A stretch of 64,000 nt of DNA from Lederbergia citri (GTDB lineage: Bacteria > Bacillota > Bacilli > Bacillales > Bacillaceae_C): assembly GCF_018343625.1 (NCBI RefSeq), contig NZ_JAGYPG010000004.1:65102-129101 (forward strand). Direction: 5' to 3'. Below are positions 42,563 through 51,562 of the stretch, piece after piece (positions within the stretch are counted from its first letter, which is position 1; each line of letters starts with the position of its first letter). Both the position numbers and the translations under genes were made by a program. The notes beneath the pieces were generated by a model that saw only the letters and a list, made by a program, of their open reading frames with translations, had not been told where the DNA came from and did no database searches.

Positions 42563-44488
42563 TTGAAACTGACAACGGCTCAAGCTTTGATTAAATTTTT
42601 GAATCAGCAATATATGGAACGAGATGGAAAAGAGCAAAAACTTTTCAAAGGAATTTTTACAATTTTTGGCCATGGAAATGTACTGGGCATGGGGCAGGCG
42701 TTGGAAGAGGATAGTGGTGATCTTGAAGTTTATCAAGGTCGGAACGAACAAGGGATGGCTCATGTGGCTACGGCTTTTGCGAAACAAAAGCATCATGGGC
42801 AATTAATCGCTTGTACATCATCCGTTGGTCCCGGCTCCGCGAATATGGTGACAGCTGCAGCTACAGCAACCGCAAATAATATTCCTTTACTTTTACTTAC
42901 AGGCGATACGTTTGCCACTCGACAACCAGATCCAGTCCTCCAACAAATCGAACAAACTTATAATCTAGGGATCTCTACGAATGATGCGTTCAAGGCTGTC
43001 AGTAAATATTGGGATCGTATCAATCGCCCGGAGCAATTGATGTCCGCTATGATCAATGCGATGCGGGTGTTGACGAATCAAGGAGATGCTGGTGCTGTTA
43101 CGATCGCTCTTCCACAAGATGTTCAAGGAGAAGCTTACGATTTTCCAGATTCCTTTTTTAAAAAGCGGGTTTACTCCATTAATCGGTTAAAGCCAACAGA
43201 TCGGTCCTTAAAAGAAGCGATCGAATTAATCAAAGCTAAGAAAAAGCCTCTTATTGTCTGCGGCGGAGGTGTTCGTTATTCTGAGGCGGCAAGCACTTTA
43301 CGTAGCTTTGCTGAAACTTTCAATATTCCTTTTGGTGAAACACAGGCGGGAAAAAGTGCGATTGTAAGCACGCACAAGCTTAATTTAGGAGGAATTGGTG
43401 TAACGGGAAATTCAGCTGCAAATACAATAGCCAAATCCGCTGATTTAGTCATTGGAATTGGTACAAGATTTACTGATTTTACCACTGCCTCGAAACAACT
43501 ATTTCAATCAGAAAATGTTGATTTTATCACTATTAATATATCTGAATTCCATGCAGGAAAACTAGATGCCACCCAAGTTGTTGCTGATGCGAAAACAGCT
43601 TTGGAGGAAATGACAGAGAAGTTAAAAGAAGCAAGGTACAAAAGCTCATATGACGATGAGATAAAAGCAGCGAAAGAAACTTGGCAAGCTGAATTAAAAA
43701 GACTAAGTGAAACAAATTTTAAAGCAGAGGATTTTAAACCTGAAGTGGCAGGCCATATGGACGACACACTTGCTGAATATGAAGAGGTTTTTGGTTCTTC
43801 CCTCACACAAACGGCGATTATCGGAGCCATAAATGAAACGATCGATGATGATGCGATTGTTGTCGGTTCCTCAGGAAGTTTACCTGGAGACCTACAAAGA
43901 ATGTGGGTGAATAAAACGCCAAATACATACCATATGGAATATGGTTATTCATGTATGGGCTATGAAATTTCTGGTGCACTCGGTGCAAAAATGGCGGATC
44001 CTGACCAAGAAGTGTATGCATTTGTTGGAGATGGCAGCTATTTAATGCTTCATTCAGAATTAATTACGAGTATTCAAGAAAAAAAGAAAATAAATGTGCT
44101 ACTTTTTGATAATGGCGGATTCGGCTGTATCAATAATCTGCAAATGGGAAATGGGATGGGCAGCTTTGGTACAGAATTCCGTATGCGTAATCAAGAAACA
44201 AACCAATTGAATGGACCAATCATGCATATTGACTATGCTCAAAGTGCTGCGGGTTATGGCGTCAAAACATATACCGCTAGAACAATGGAACAGTTAAGGG
44301 CAGCATTGGAAGATGCAAAAAAACAAACTGTTTCCACGTTGATTGATATTAAAGTACTTCCGAAGACAATGACTGACGGATATGGAGCTTGGTGGCATGT
44401 CGGCATAGCGGAAGTATCGAAAAAAGAATCCGTTCAAGCAGCATTTTTAGAGAAAGAAAAACAACTTAAAAAAGCGAGACAATATTGA
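42563..44488 (+). CDS. iolD: 3D-(3,5/4)-trihydroxycyclohexane-1,2-dione hydrolase
   Basis: IolD is the thiamine-diphosphate enzyme that opens the ring of the trione to give 5-deoxy-glucuronate. It closely follows B. subtilis IolD: TTAQALIKFLNQQYMERDGK, IFTIFGHGNVLGMGQALEED with the TPP-activating Glu region, LTGDTFATRQPDPVLQQIEQ, LPGDLQRMWVNKTPNTYHME, and the TPP/Mg motif AFVGDGSYLM ... NVLLFDNGGFGCINN. I chose TTG at 42563, which has GAGGTG six bases before it, giving 642 codons; GTG 42554 is inside that site. About 560 bases separate it from iolA, mostly the palindromic repeat array, an unusual gap within an operon. Confidence 0.93.
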   Translation: MKLTTAQALIKFLNQQYMERDGKEQKLFKGIFTIFGHGNVLGMGQALEEDSGDLEVYQGRNEQGMAHVATAFAKQKHHGQLIACTSSVGPGSANMVTAAATATANNIPLLLLTGDTFATRQPDPVLQQIEQTYNLGISTNDAFKAVSKYWDRINRPEQLMSAMINAMRVLTNQGDAGAVTIALPQDVQGEAYDFPDSFFKKRVYSINRLKPTDRSLKEAIELIKAKKKPLIVCGGGVRYSEAASTLRSFAETFNIPFGETQAGKSAIVSTHKLNLGGIGVTGNSAANTIAKSADLVIGIGTRFTDFTTASKQLFQSENVDFITINISEFHAGKLDATQVVADAKTALEEMTEKLKEARYKSSYDDEIKAAKETWQAELKRLSETNFKAEDFKPEVAGHMDDTLAEYEEVFGSSLTQTAIIGAINETIDDDAIVVGSSGSLPGDLQRMWVNKTPNTYHMEYGYSCMGYEISGALGAKMADPDQEVYAFVGDGSYLMLHSELITSIQEKKKINVLLFDNGGFGCINNLQMGNGMGSFGTEFRMRNQETNQLNGPIMHIDYAQSAAGYGVKTYTARTMEQLRAALEDAKKQTVSTLIDIKVLPKTMTDGYGAWWHVGIAEVSKKESVQAAFLEKEKQLKKARQY

Positions 44489-44500
44489 GGGGGAGTCGTT

Positions 44501-45397
44501 ATGTTTGATGTAAGTACAGTAAAACTAGGGATTGCTCCTATCGGTTGGACGAACGATGATTTGCCGGAACTTGGCGGGGAAATTACATTTGAACAATGCA
44601 TCAGTGAGATGGCGCTCGCTGGATTTTCTGGTTCAGAAGTGGGAAACAAATACCCTAGGGAAATCCCAGTATTGAAAAAGGCTCTCCATTTACGGAATTT
44701 AGAAATTGCGAGCGCTTGGTTCAGCGCCTATTTAACGACTAAGCCGTATAAAGAAACGGAAAAAGCCTATATTGCACATCGTGATTTTTTACATGAGATG
44801 GGTGCAAAAGTCATCGTTGTTTCTGAACAAGGGCGCAGCATTCAAGGAAATATGAGCACACCATTATTTGCGGAAAAGCCTATTTTTACCGATGAAGAAT
44901 GCTTGAAACTTGCGGAAGGATTAAATAGATTAGGAGAACTCGCCAAAGAGAAAGATATGAAACTCGTCTACCACCACCATATGGGGACAGGTGTACAAAC
45001 AACAGAAGAAATTGATCGATTAATGGATATTACGGATTCGAATCTCGTTTTTCTTTTATATGACACTGGCCATCTTTATTTTTCAGGGGAGGACCCACTA
45101 GCTATTTTGGAAAAACATTTCTCTAGAATCAAGCATGTTCATTTAAAAGATGTACGCCTCGAGATAGCTAGACAAGTCAAACAAGAACATCTCAGTTTTT
45201 TAACAGGAGTAAAAAAAGGGGTATTTACTGTACCAGGTGATGGAGCCATCGACTTTGAACCGATCTTTCAATTGTTAGCTAAGTTAGGGTATAAAGGCTG
45301 GATGATAGTCGAAGCAGAGCAAGATCCAGCGCTGGCAAATCCATTTGAATATGCCTTAAAGGCCCGTAATTTCATAAAAGAGACAGCAGGGATTTAA
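44501..45397 (+). CDS. iolE: Inosose dehydratase
   Basis: IolE removes water from 2-keto-myo-inositol, the second step. The 298-residue TIM-barrel protein starts VKLGIAPIGWTNDDLPELGG, which is diagnostic of IolE, and has metal-site residues in LVYHHHMGTGVQTTEEIDRL, FLLYDTGHLYFSGEDPLAIL, IKHVHLKDVR and GWMIVEAEQDPALANPFEYA. GGGGGAG precedes the ATG, 12 bases after iolD. Confidence 0.94.
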   Translation: MFDVSTVKLGIAPIGWTNDDLPELGGEITFEQCISEMALAGFSGSEVGNKYPREIPVLKKALHLRNLEIASAWFSAYLTTKPYKETEKAYIAHRDFLHEMGAKVIVVSEQGRSIQGNMSTPLFAEKPIFTDEECLKLAEGLNRLGELAKEKDMKLVYHHHMGTGVQTTEEIDRLMDITDSNLVFLLYDTGHLYFSGEDPLAILEKHFSRIKHVHLKDVRLEIARQVKQEHLSFLTGVKKGVFTVPGDGAIDFEPIFQLLAKLGYKGWMIVEAEQDPALANPFEYALKARNFIKETAGI

Positions 45398-45468
45398 CGC
45401 CTATAAGGATTTTTTTATAGTAGATTATTTCGAATTAGCAAGAACGTAAGGAAATGAGGCATCTAGGA

Positions 45469-46473
45469 ATGAAGCCAACTATTTATGATGTGGCGAAGGC
45501 AGCTGGTGTATCGATTGCCACAGTTTCGAAAGTAATGAATAACACTGGAAATATACGCGATACGACAAGAGAAAAAGTAAAAAAAATAATGGAGAAGCTT
45601 AATTATCAACCAAGTTTGATGGCTTCGGCATTGACAGGAAAGGGGACAGAAACACTTGGTCTAGTAGTCCCTGATATCTCCAATCCATTTTTCTCTGAAA
45701 TGGCAAAAACGATTGAGGATCGCGCCCATGAAAGTGGCATGAGTGTTATCATTTGCAGCACGGATGAAAATACGGAAAAAGAAAAGAAATACATTGAATT
45801 ATTGCAAAGAAAACAAGTTGATGGAATGATTGTCGCTTCAACCTTCCATGATATGGAGATATTAAAAAGAGTAGTTGACCAAAAAACACCACTTGTCATG
45901 TTAACACAAGATGATGCGGGTATTGGTGTGACATCCATTTCGGTGGATGATTTTAAGGGAGGATTAGAAGCGACGTCCCATCTTATTTCCGAGGGGCATC
46001 GTGATATCATAATGATTGCCGAATATGCCAAAAGCAGTAAATTTAGGATTTACGGCTATATAGAAGCACACGAGGAGCACGGTCTAGAAGTTAGTGAAGA
46101 AAATATTTTTAGGACAGTTGCTTCAATCGAAAATGGAAGGGAAGTCTTCAGGAAAATTGTTCAAAGAGGGATTGTTCCAACTGGCATTTTTGCGTGTAAC
46201 GATCTTATTGCAGTAGGTGTTATTCAAGAAGCTAAAGAAATGGGATTAAAAATTCCCAATGACTTATCAATCGTAGGATATGATAATACAATTTTAGCTA
46301 CGACAACGGTCCCAGGTTTAACGACAATCGCGCAACCCATCACTGAAATGGGAAATAGAGTTGTCGATGTCATCATTAGCGAAATCAAAGATAAAAATCA
46401 AACAAAAGAACGAATATTATTTGAACCAGAATTGATTATTCGGGGAACGACAGCAGTTAATAAAATGAGGTGA
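45469..46473 (+). CDS. LacI-family transcriptional regulator of the iol operon
   Basis: The N-terminal helix-turn-helix and hinge are clear: PTIYDVAKAAGVSIATVSKV, KVKKIMEKLNYQPSLMASAL. The effector domain follows (LGLVVPDISNPFFSEMAKTI, GIFACNDLIAVGVIQEAKEM, LSIVGYDNTILATTTVPGLT). About 335 residues. ATG 45469 has GAGG about nine bases before it; ATG 45454 would add five residues. Its place at the end of the inositol genes and the LacI-type palindromes before iolG suggest it is the local repressor. B. subtilis uses IolR of the DeoR family instead, so the control differs. The inducer is unknown. Confidence 0.88.
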   Translation: MKPTIYDVAKAAGVSIATVSKVMNNTGNIRDTTREKVKKIMEKLNYQPSLMASALTGKGTETLGLVVPDISNPFFSEMAKTIEDRAHESGMSVIICSTDENTEKEKKYIELLQRKQVDGMIVASTFHDMEILKRVVDQKTPLVMLTQDDAGIGVTSISVDDFKGGLEATSHLISEGHRDIIMIAEYAKSSKFRIYGYIEAHEEHGLEVSEENIFRTVASIENGREVFRKIVQRGIVPTGIFACNDLIAVGVIQEAKEMGLKIPNDLSIVGYDNTILATTTVPGLTTIAQPITEMGNRVVDVIISEIKDKNQTKERILFEPELIIRGTTAVNKMR

Positions 46474-46478
46474 GAATG

Positions 46479-47240
46479 ATGCGTATAGCATTATTAGGTG
46501 ATTTGCATTATCCTTCTGTTAGCTCTGATAATAGAGAATTAGCAACTGCTGTTGACCATTTTTTTGTAAATTATATACGAGAATATTTATCTATTGAAGC
46601 TGATTTCCATGTTTCGATTGGAGATTTGACCCATCTTGGATTAGAAAGTGAATTCCTGAACGTTTATAAGTATATTAAACAATTTAACAGGAACTTTCGT
46701 ACTGTGCTGGGGAATCATGATGTACTATCGCTTCCAAAAGAAAAAATCATCTCACTCACACGACAACCTACATATGAATCAATTGAAACGGAAGAGTATT
46801 TATTTTTATTTTTAGATACAACGAAAGAATTTGAACTTCACGGCTGGGGATTAGATCAGGAGCAATGGCAGTGGCTTGAAAAACAAATGGATCTTGCTCC
46901 ACAGAAGCCACTTTTAATATTTGCACATCATCCTGTTCCGGAAACAACCGTTTTTTCTCCGAAGGGTGAAATAGAATCTTTCCAGGACATCCGTCCATTT
47001 TTGAAAAAAAGAAATGGATTGGTTGTTTATTTTAACGGGCATACCCATACGTATTCTTACGTTCAACAGAATAATATCCATTTTATCCAAGCGGGAGCTG
47101 CAATTTGTGAGCCAGGAGTTCTATTAATAGAATTAGATGGAATTAATGTGGAAGTAAGAAAATTTGAAATAGGTAATCAAGAACTTGAGAATAGTAGAAA
47201 AATACTTTATGAGATATTGCCGGATTTTCATCGTCCTTAG
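46479..47240 (+). CDS. Calcineurin-like metallophosphoesterase
   Basis: This protein of about 253 residues has all metal-binding blocks of the family: MRIALLGDLHY (Asp and His), VSIGDLTH, TVLGNHDVLS, IFAHHPVPET and FNGHTHTYSY. Such enzymes cut phosphomonoesters or cyclic nucleotides, CpdA-like. ATG 46479 follows GAGGTG by six bases and comes right after the LacI-family stop codon, so it belongs to the iol operon. A phosphatase here could remove phosphate from inositol phosphates or act on pathway intermediates; that is inference only. There is no signal peptide, so it should work in the cytoplasm. Confidence 0.85.
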   Translation: MRIALLGDLHYPSVSSDNRELATAVDHFFVNYIREYLSIEADFHVSIGDLTHLGLESEFLNVYKYIKQFNRNFRTVLGNHDVLSLPKEKIISLTRQPTYESIETEEYLFLFLDTTKEFELHGWGLDQEQWQWLEKQMDLAPQKPLLIFAHHPVPETTVFSPKGEIESFQDIRPFLKKRNGLVVYFNGHTHTYSYVQQNNIHFIQAGAAICEPGVLLIELDGINVEVRKFEIGNQELENSRKILYEILPDFHRP

Positions 47241-47269
47241 TTAGGTGCGATAATATATGATTGAACTAG

Positions 47270-47296
47270 AAAAAAACCCTCTAACAAAGAGTGGTT
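47270..47296 (-). terminator. Terminator of the 47321-47641 gene
   Basis: On the minus strand AAACCACTCT-TTGTT-AGAGGGTTT is followed by TTTTCTAG. It starts 25 bases after the minus-strand stop. The same hairpin may also stop the iol operon, though the plus-strand tail (AAATATG) is poor in T. Confidence 0.7.
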
Positions 47297-47320
47297 TAAA
47301 TATGAATTGGAGTATCGTTA

Positions 47321-47641
47321 TTACTTTGTTACCTTATTGCGGCGATGGAGAATTTTATAAATGAGCATCGCCGCCGCATTAGCGGGTATATTTAATAAAT
47401 TTCCCTGCATATTGAATCTTAATTGCTGCTCTTCAAACCCCATTGACTCGTTCCATTCATTATGATGCTTTCCGGTTTCAAGTAAAAATTTCTTTTCTTC
47501 AACTAAACTTCGATAACGAACAATTGTCATCACGATATAGTACAAAGCAAGCACGCCTAGGATAAGTAGCCATTCCACAATAAATTGCTCCTTTCCATCA
47601 CTTTCCTTGAAATAATAACGGGGTGTCGAATTCCATTTCAA
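47321..47641 (-). CDS. Small single-pass membrane protein
   Basis: This 106-residue protein has one membrane helix (WLLILGVLALYYIVMTIV) followed by a charged tail (EEKKFLLETGKHHNEWNESM) and ending AMLIYKILHRRNKVTK. I do not recognise the family. The terminator just beyond its stop supports a real gene, though its ribosome binding site (AGAGAATTG) is weak. Confidence 0.6.
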   Translation of the reverse strand: MKWNSTPRYYFKESDGKEQFIVEWLLILGVLALYYIVMTIVRYRSLVEEKKFLLETGKHHNEWNESMGFEEQQLRFNMQGNLLNIPANAAAMLIYKILHRRNKVTK

Positions 47642-47762
47642 TTCTCTTTATTAAATATTAATACGAAGCATATTAATAAAAGTTTCATTAAATGCTTCTG
47701 TTTTCAGTAAAAAAAGGTATTTCCATAATACGATTCGTATTTATATATAGAAGGAGAAGTAA

Positions 47763-48436
47763 ATGGGGGTGCTTTGCATGATAAGAAGTAAAAAAATGCT
47801 CTTACTAGCTCTCATTCTATTCATTGCATCAATTGTATTAAATTTTCCTTTTCCTCATGATCAACCATACGGTGAGGTCATTGCATCAAGGTGGAACATA
47901 CTGACTACATTTGAAAATGGATGGGATTATATAGGACTGACTACTTTGTTGATATTTATTTCTAGTTTGTTTTTCCTTGCCAATTCGTTAAACAAATATC
48001 ATGGGCGTTCTATATTGATTGCAATCGTGATCGTTATGTTTGCTCCTTCAATGATTATTAGTACTTTTCAAAAAACATTTGCAACGGGTATTATGCAGTT
48101 TCCTATGAAAGAGATTTGAGTCATTGTCGTTTTGCAATGCTTGATGAACGAACATTACATGGAGAATGTGAGCTTCCATTTGAAAATTATAGTAACAAGG
48201 ATGTCCAATTCACGGTTGAATTCTATAGAAAATACTTTATTGAAGATGATGTCTTAATGGAAACTCTATTAAACGTTCATGCTCCATATGAGGTGAAGTT
48301 AAGAGGGAATGAGAGAAAAAATGTGAAAATCGAGTCAGATATCGACGTTTCTAATTTAGAGAACTATGTTGAAAACGGTGGCTCTAATGGTGTGAGTATT
48401 AATATTAAGGCAAAAGGAAAAATAAGAAAATTGTAA
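47763..48436 (+). pseudogene. Frameshifted gene for a membrane protein
   Basis: Two overlapping frames look like one gene broken by a lost base near 48092. The first (47763-48119) has hydrophobic segments at MLLLALILFIASIVLNF, YIGLTTLLIFISSLFFLA and ILIAIVIVMFAPSMII, then runs out of frame into a stop after FATGIMQFPMKEI. Moving one frame at GGTATT gives AVSYERDLSHCRFAMLDERT, which joins smoothly to LHGECELPFENYSNKDVQFT to the stop at 48436. The joined product would be about 224 residues: three membrane segments and an outer beta domain. AGGAGAAG precedes the ATG. Sequencing error is the other explanation. Confidence 0.7.
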
Positions 48437-48487
48437 GAAATATAGAAACACAAAAGGCTTGTTACGAAAACTAAAAAGGATGATATC

Positions 48488-49534
48488 ATGAAACGAAATC
48501 AAGATTCTTTTAGAGGATGTCTTTTAGGTGGAGCAATTGGAGATGCTTTAGGTTGGCCGGTTGAATTTATGAGTTTGGATGAAATCCATCACCGCTATGG
48601 TCTTGAAGGGATTCAAGATTTACAAATTTCTTCATCCGGAAAAGCGGAGATAACGGATGATACGCAAATGACACTTTTTACGGTGGAAGGTATGCTAAGA
48701 GCAGAAACGAGAGGTGTACTAAAAGGAATCTGTCATCCACCGTCGGTAGTATTTCATGCTTATCAGAGATGGCTGCTCACTCAAGGCTATCCGAGAGTAA
48801 TAGAATACGAATGGATCTATGATGGCTGGCTTCTTAAGGTTAAAGAACTTTTTGAACAGCGAGCTCCGGGAAATACGTGTCTATCAGCACTAAATAGTAG
48901 AATACAAGGATCTATAGAGGAGCCGATTAACGATAGTAAAGGTTGCGGTGGTATAATGCGGGTTGCACCTGCTGGATTGTTTTATAGGAAAGAAAAATCT
49001 TTTGACATGGCGGCGAAATTCGCTGCGCTTACTCACGGACATCCATCGGGCTATCTTTCGGCCGGAGCGTTAGCTTATTTAATTGCGTCTATTATAGAGG
49101 GACAAGATTTAGAGACAGCCGTTAAAAACACTATGTTTGAACTTGAAAATTACGATTATCACAATGAGTGCAGTCAAATTTTAAAGAAAGCATTAGAGCT
49201 TTCAATAAGAAATTTGGCGGATATAGATGCTATTACAGAACTCGGAGAAGGATGGGTCGGTGAAGAGGCGCTTGCCATTTCTGTTTATTGTGCGCTGAAG
49301 TACCAGGATGATTTTAAAAAAGCATTAATTGTCGCGGTAAATCATAATGGTGATAGCGATAGTACGGGAGCTATTACTGGCAATATTCTTGGAGCCTTTT
49401 TAGGTTTTGGTAAAATACCAGAGGAATGGATAAATCTTGTAGAATTAAAAGATTTGCTTATTCAAGTCGCGGATGATTTGTTGGTCGAGTACAATCGTGA
49501 TAATGTTAATTTGGAGTGGTATCCGGGGCATTAA
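48488..49534 (+). CDS. ADP-ribosylglycohydrolase family protein
   Basis: This 348-residue protein of the DraG/ARH fold has GCLLGGAIGDALGWPVEFMS at the start, the metal-binding EITDDTQMTLFTVEGMLRA, SKGCGGIMRVAPAGLFYRKE, and the second metal block NHNGDSDSTGAITGNILGAF. These enzymes remove ADP-ribose from proteins or small molecules with two Mg or Mn ions. No ADP-ribosyltransferase gene is near, so its target is not suggested by context. It appears to be a single gene. Confidence 0.9.
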   Translation: MKRNQDSFRGCLLGGAIGDALGWPVEFMSLDEIHHRYGLEGIQDLQISSSGKAEITDDTQMTLFTVEGMLRAETRGVLKGICHPPSVVFHAYQRWLLTQGYPRVIEYEWIYDGWLLKVKELFEQRAPGNTCLSALNSRIQGSIEEPINDSKGCGGIMRVAPAGLFYRKEKSFDMAAKFAALTHGHPSGYLSAGALAYLIASIIEGQDLETAVKNTMFELENYDYHNECSQILKKALELSIRNLADIDAITELGEGWVGEEALAISVYCALKYQDDFKKALIVAVNHNGDSDSTGAITGNILGAFLGFGKIPEEWINLVELKDLLIQVADDLLVEYNRDNVNLEWYPGH

Positions 49535-49595
49535 AATCGGAAATATCAATATGTACCTCTTCATAACAGCATAGTGAAAGGAACTGGAATGAGTT

Positions 49596-50459
49596 ATGCA
49601 AAACGAAATAAATTTTCAACGTGATGTAAAAGACCATTGGTACGTGAAATACAATGAAAATGGTTATCCTCACGTTCAACAAGGCTGGGTGCTTCCGCCA
49701 GAACGTAAGGAAGATTTTGATCCATTTATTTTAATGGCGGATGATTGGTTTAAGCGTGGTACTTTTTCTGACCACCCGCATCGCGGCTTTCAAACGATTA
49801 CTTATGTGATTGATGGTAGACTCGAGCATATCGACAACCATGGTGGCCATTCAATTTTAGAAGCGGGAGATGTCCAATATATGAATGCTGGATGGGCAGC
49901 GAGACATGCAGAAGAAGCAGTCGATGACGACCTAATTCATACACTTCAGCTGTGGTTAAATCTCCCTAAGCATTTAAAAAATACGAAAACAAGCTACCAG
50001 AATATTTATGTGGAGGATGTTCCCGTTATCCCTTTTGATAATGGAAGCCTAAAGGTTTACTCGGGAAAAATTGCTGGTGTTACTGGGCCGATGAATAGTC
50101 TTGTACCTATTACGATGACGGAAATATCTTTCAATGAGGCAGGAGTCTATACACATATCCTTCCCGAAAATCATAATGCTTTTCTAATTGTCCGCTCAGG
50201 TGAAGTGGAAATTGGTACATCAAAAATTAAACTAAGAAAAACGGGTGTCGCAACTCTTACGTATAAAGAAGAAGGATCAGATCAGGATAGTGAATTAGTC
50301 ATCAAGGCTAATAATCGTGCAAAATTACTTGTTTATTCTGGAGTTCCATTAAAAGAAGAGGTCGTAGCTTACGGTCCTTTTGTAATGAATACGATGGAAG
50401 AAATTAAGCAGGCTTTTCGAGATTTCCATGATGGCAAATTTGGCCCTCCGGCAAAATAA
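49596..50459 (+). CDS. Pirin family protein
   Basis: This 287-residue double-cupin protein has the pirin pattern in its N-terminal half: FSDHPHRGFQTITYVIDGRL, EHIDNHGGHSILEAGDVQYM and NAGWAARHAEEAVDDDLIHT. The two His of HPHRG, a later His and a Glu or Asp form the metal site. Some pirins oxidise quercetin; others have no known activity. ATG start, with GAAAGGAACTGG before it. Confidence 0.9.
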   Translation: MQNEINFQRDVKDHWYVKYNENGYPHVQQGWVLPPERKEDFDPFILMADDWFKRGTFSDHPHRGFQTITYVIDGRLEHIDNHGGHSILEAGDVQYMNAGWAARHAEEAVDDDLIHTLQLWLNLPKHLKNTKTSYQNIYVEDVPVIPFDNGSLKVYSGKIAGVTGPMNSLVPITMTEISFNEAGVYTHILPENHNAFLIVRSGEVEIGTSKIKLRKTGVATLTYKEEGSDQDSELVIKANNRAKLLVYSGVPLKEEVVAYGPFVMNTMEEIKQAFRDFHDGKFGPPAK

Positions 50460-50493
50460 TTTTACAAAAATTCTTTACAATCCATATTAATTA

Positions 50494-50510
50494 ATATAGA
50501 ATTTCTATAT
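50494..50510. promoter_or_regulatory. Probable PadR operator upstream of padR-like gene
   Basis: ATATAGA-ATT-TCTATAT is a perfect dyad 28 bases before the PadR-like start codon. Its core ATAGAATTTCTAT recurs with one change as ATAGAATATCTAT at 51525-51537, before the third gene of this set. Self-control by PadR proteins through such dyads is common. Confidence 0.65.
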
Positions 50511-50537
50511 ACCTAATAAAACTAGGTAGGTGAAAAT

Positions 50538-50885
50538 ATGTTTAATCGGGAATTGGTAAAAGGGAGTACTGCTCTTTTACTGCTTCAACTACTAGACGAG
50601 CGTGATATGTATGGATATGAGCTTGTAAAAGAGCTGGAAAAGCGGAGCAGCAACGGAATTTCTTTTAAAGAAGGTACGCTGTATCCAGCACTTCATAAGC
50701 TCGAAAAGCAAGGATACATCGAATGCTATTGGCAAGAGCAGGACAAGGGACCAGCAAGGAAGTATTATCATTTAACTGAAGAAGGAAAAGAAATGCTTCT
50801 TGAAAAAACCAATGAATGGCACGACTTTGTTTCAGTCATGAACAAGGTAGTAGGGAGAAAAGATCGTGGAACGGTTGAAGAGTGA
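50538..50885 (+). CDS. PadR-family transcriptional regulator
   Basis: This 115-residue winged-helix protein reads LVKGSTALLLLQLLDERDMY, GYELVKELEKRSSNGISFKE, GTLYPALHKLEKQGYIECYW and KYYHLTEEGKEML, a full PadR N-terminal domain with a short C-terminal dimer helix (PadR-s1 type). AGGTAGGTG precedes the ATG. Its end overlaps the next gene by 20 bases. PadR/HAAS-membrane pairs are common in Bacillus, where the regulator controls its membrane partners. Confidence 0.92.
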   Translation: MFNRELVKGSTALLLLQLLDERDMYGYELVKELEKRSSNGISFKEGTLYPALHKLEKQGYIECYWQEQDKGPARKYYHLTEEGKEMLLEKTNEWHDFVSVMNKVVGRKDRGTVEE

Positions 50886-51504
50886 CTTTTTAGCGGAACT
50901 TTCGGAAAGTCTTGCTAATCATCAGGAAAAAGACTCAATCTTAAGAGAATACGATGATCATCTAAATGAGTTCCTTAATAGTCTCTCCAATCCAGTTGAT
51001 GAGCATGAAGTTCAGAACCTACTCTATACAACCCTAGGGACACCTAAAGAAATTGCAGCTATGTGGAAAGAAGAGCTTTCTGTTACACCGAGCAATATGA
51101 AATGGCTGTTTATTGCAGTGAATATATTGTTTTTTGGTGGTGGGGCCGTCCTTACCCTTGCCCATAATTTATTTGAGTGGAATTGGTTAACCAGCATATG
51201 GAATCGCTTGACGACTTTTCCAATTATCATTGCATTCATATACTTATTTTTTTGGGCACTTTTAGGCTATGAAATTGGCAGAGGATTTGGTCATAATGGA
51301 AAGAAACTGCTAAAAAGGACTTTCTTTTTAGCGTTGATTCCGAATATCACTTTGATGATTTTGACCGTTTTTCAAATTATTCCTCATAAATGGTTTTACC
51401 CATTACTGACGGAATCATTTATTGGACTTTGTATTATGTTCACGTTTCTTTTATATCCGGTTTGCTTAATCAGTTATAAATGGGGAAAAAAAGCTTCAAT
51501 TTAA
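50866..51504 (+). CDS. HAAS-domain (DUF1700-like) membrane protein
   Basis: This 212-residue protein has an N-terminal HAAS domain (FLAELSESLANHQEKDSILR, EYDDHLNEFLN, LGTPKEIAAMWKEEL), followed by four hydrophobic segments (LFIAVNILFFGGGAVLTLA, IIIAFIYLFFWALLGYEIG, FFLALIPNITLMILTVFQII, FIGLCIMFTFLLYPVCLISY). HAAS proteins are nearly always paired with PadR regulators and may help sense the membrane state. The GTG start lies inside the PadR gene, so translation is coupled. Confidence 0.85.
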   Translation: MERLKSDFLAELSESLANHQEKDSILREYDDHLNEFLNSLSNPVDEHEVQNLLYTTLGTPKEIAAMWKEELSVTPSNMKWLFIAVNILFFGGGAVLTLAHNLFEWNWLTSIWNRLTTFPIIIAFIYLFFWALLGYEIGRGFGHNGKKLLKRTFFLALIPNITLMILTVFQIIPHKWFYPLLTESFIGLCIMFTFLLYPVCLISYKWGKKASI

Positions 51505-51511
51505 GCTTTTT
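51488..51511 (+). terminator. Terminator between the HAAS and DUF4173 genes
   Basis: AAAAGCTT-CAATTT-AAGCTTTT followed by TTTT. It overlaps the last codons of the HAAS gene, so the next gene needs its own promoter; the second dyad at 51525-51537 lies just downstream. Confidence 0.75.
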
Positions 51512-51524
51512 TTTAGCTGTATAC

Positions 51525-51537
51525 ATAGAATATCTAT
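51525..51537. promoter_or_regulatory. Second PadR-type operator, before the DUF4173 gene
   Basis: ATAGAATATCTAT, dyad-symmetric except at the centre and flanked by further TATACATAGA-like copies, 26 bases before the next start codon. It matches the dyad before the PadR gene at 12 of 13 positions. Confidence 0.6.
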
Positions 51538-51562
51538 ATACATAGAAAAAGGAGGTAATATA

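Noticed and set aside
45606..46031. A 141-codon minus-strand frame
   Set aside because: Antisense shadow of the LacI-family gene.
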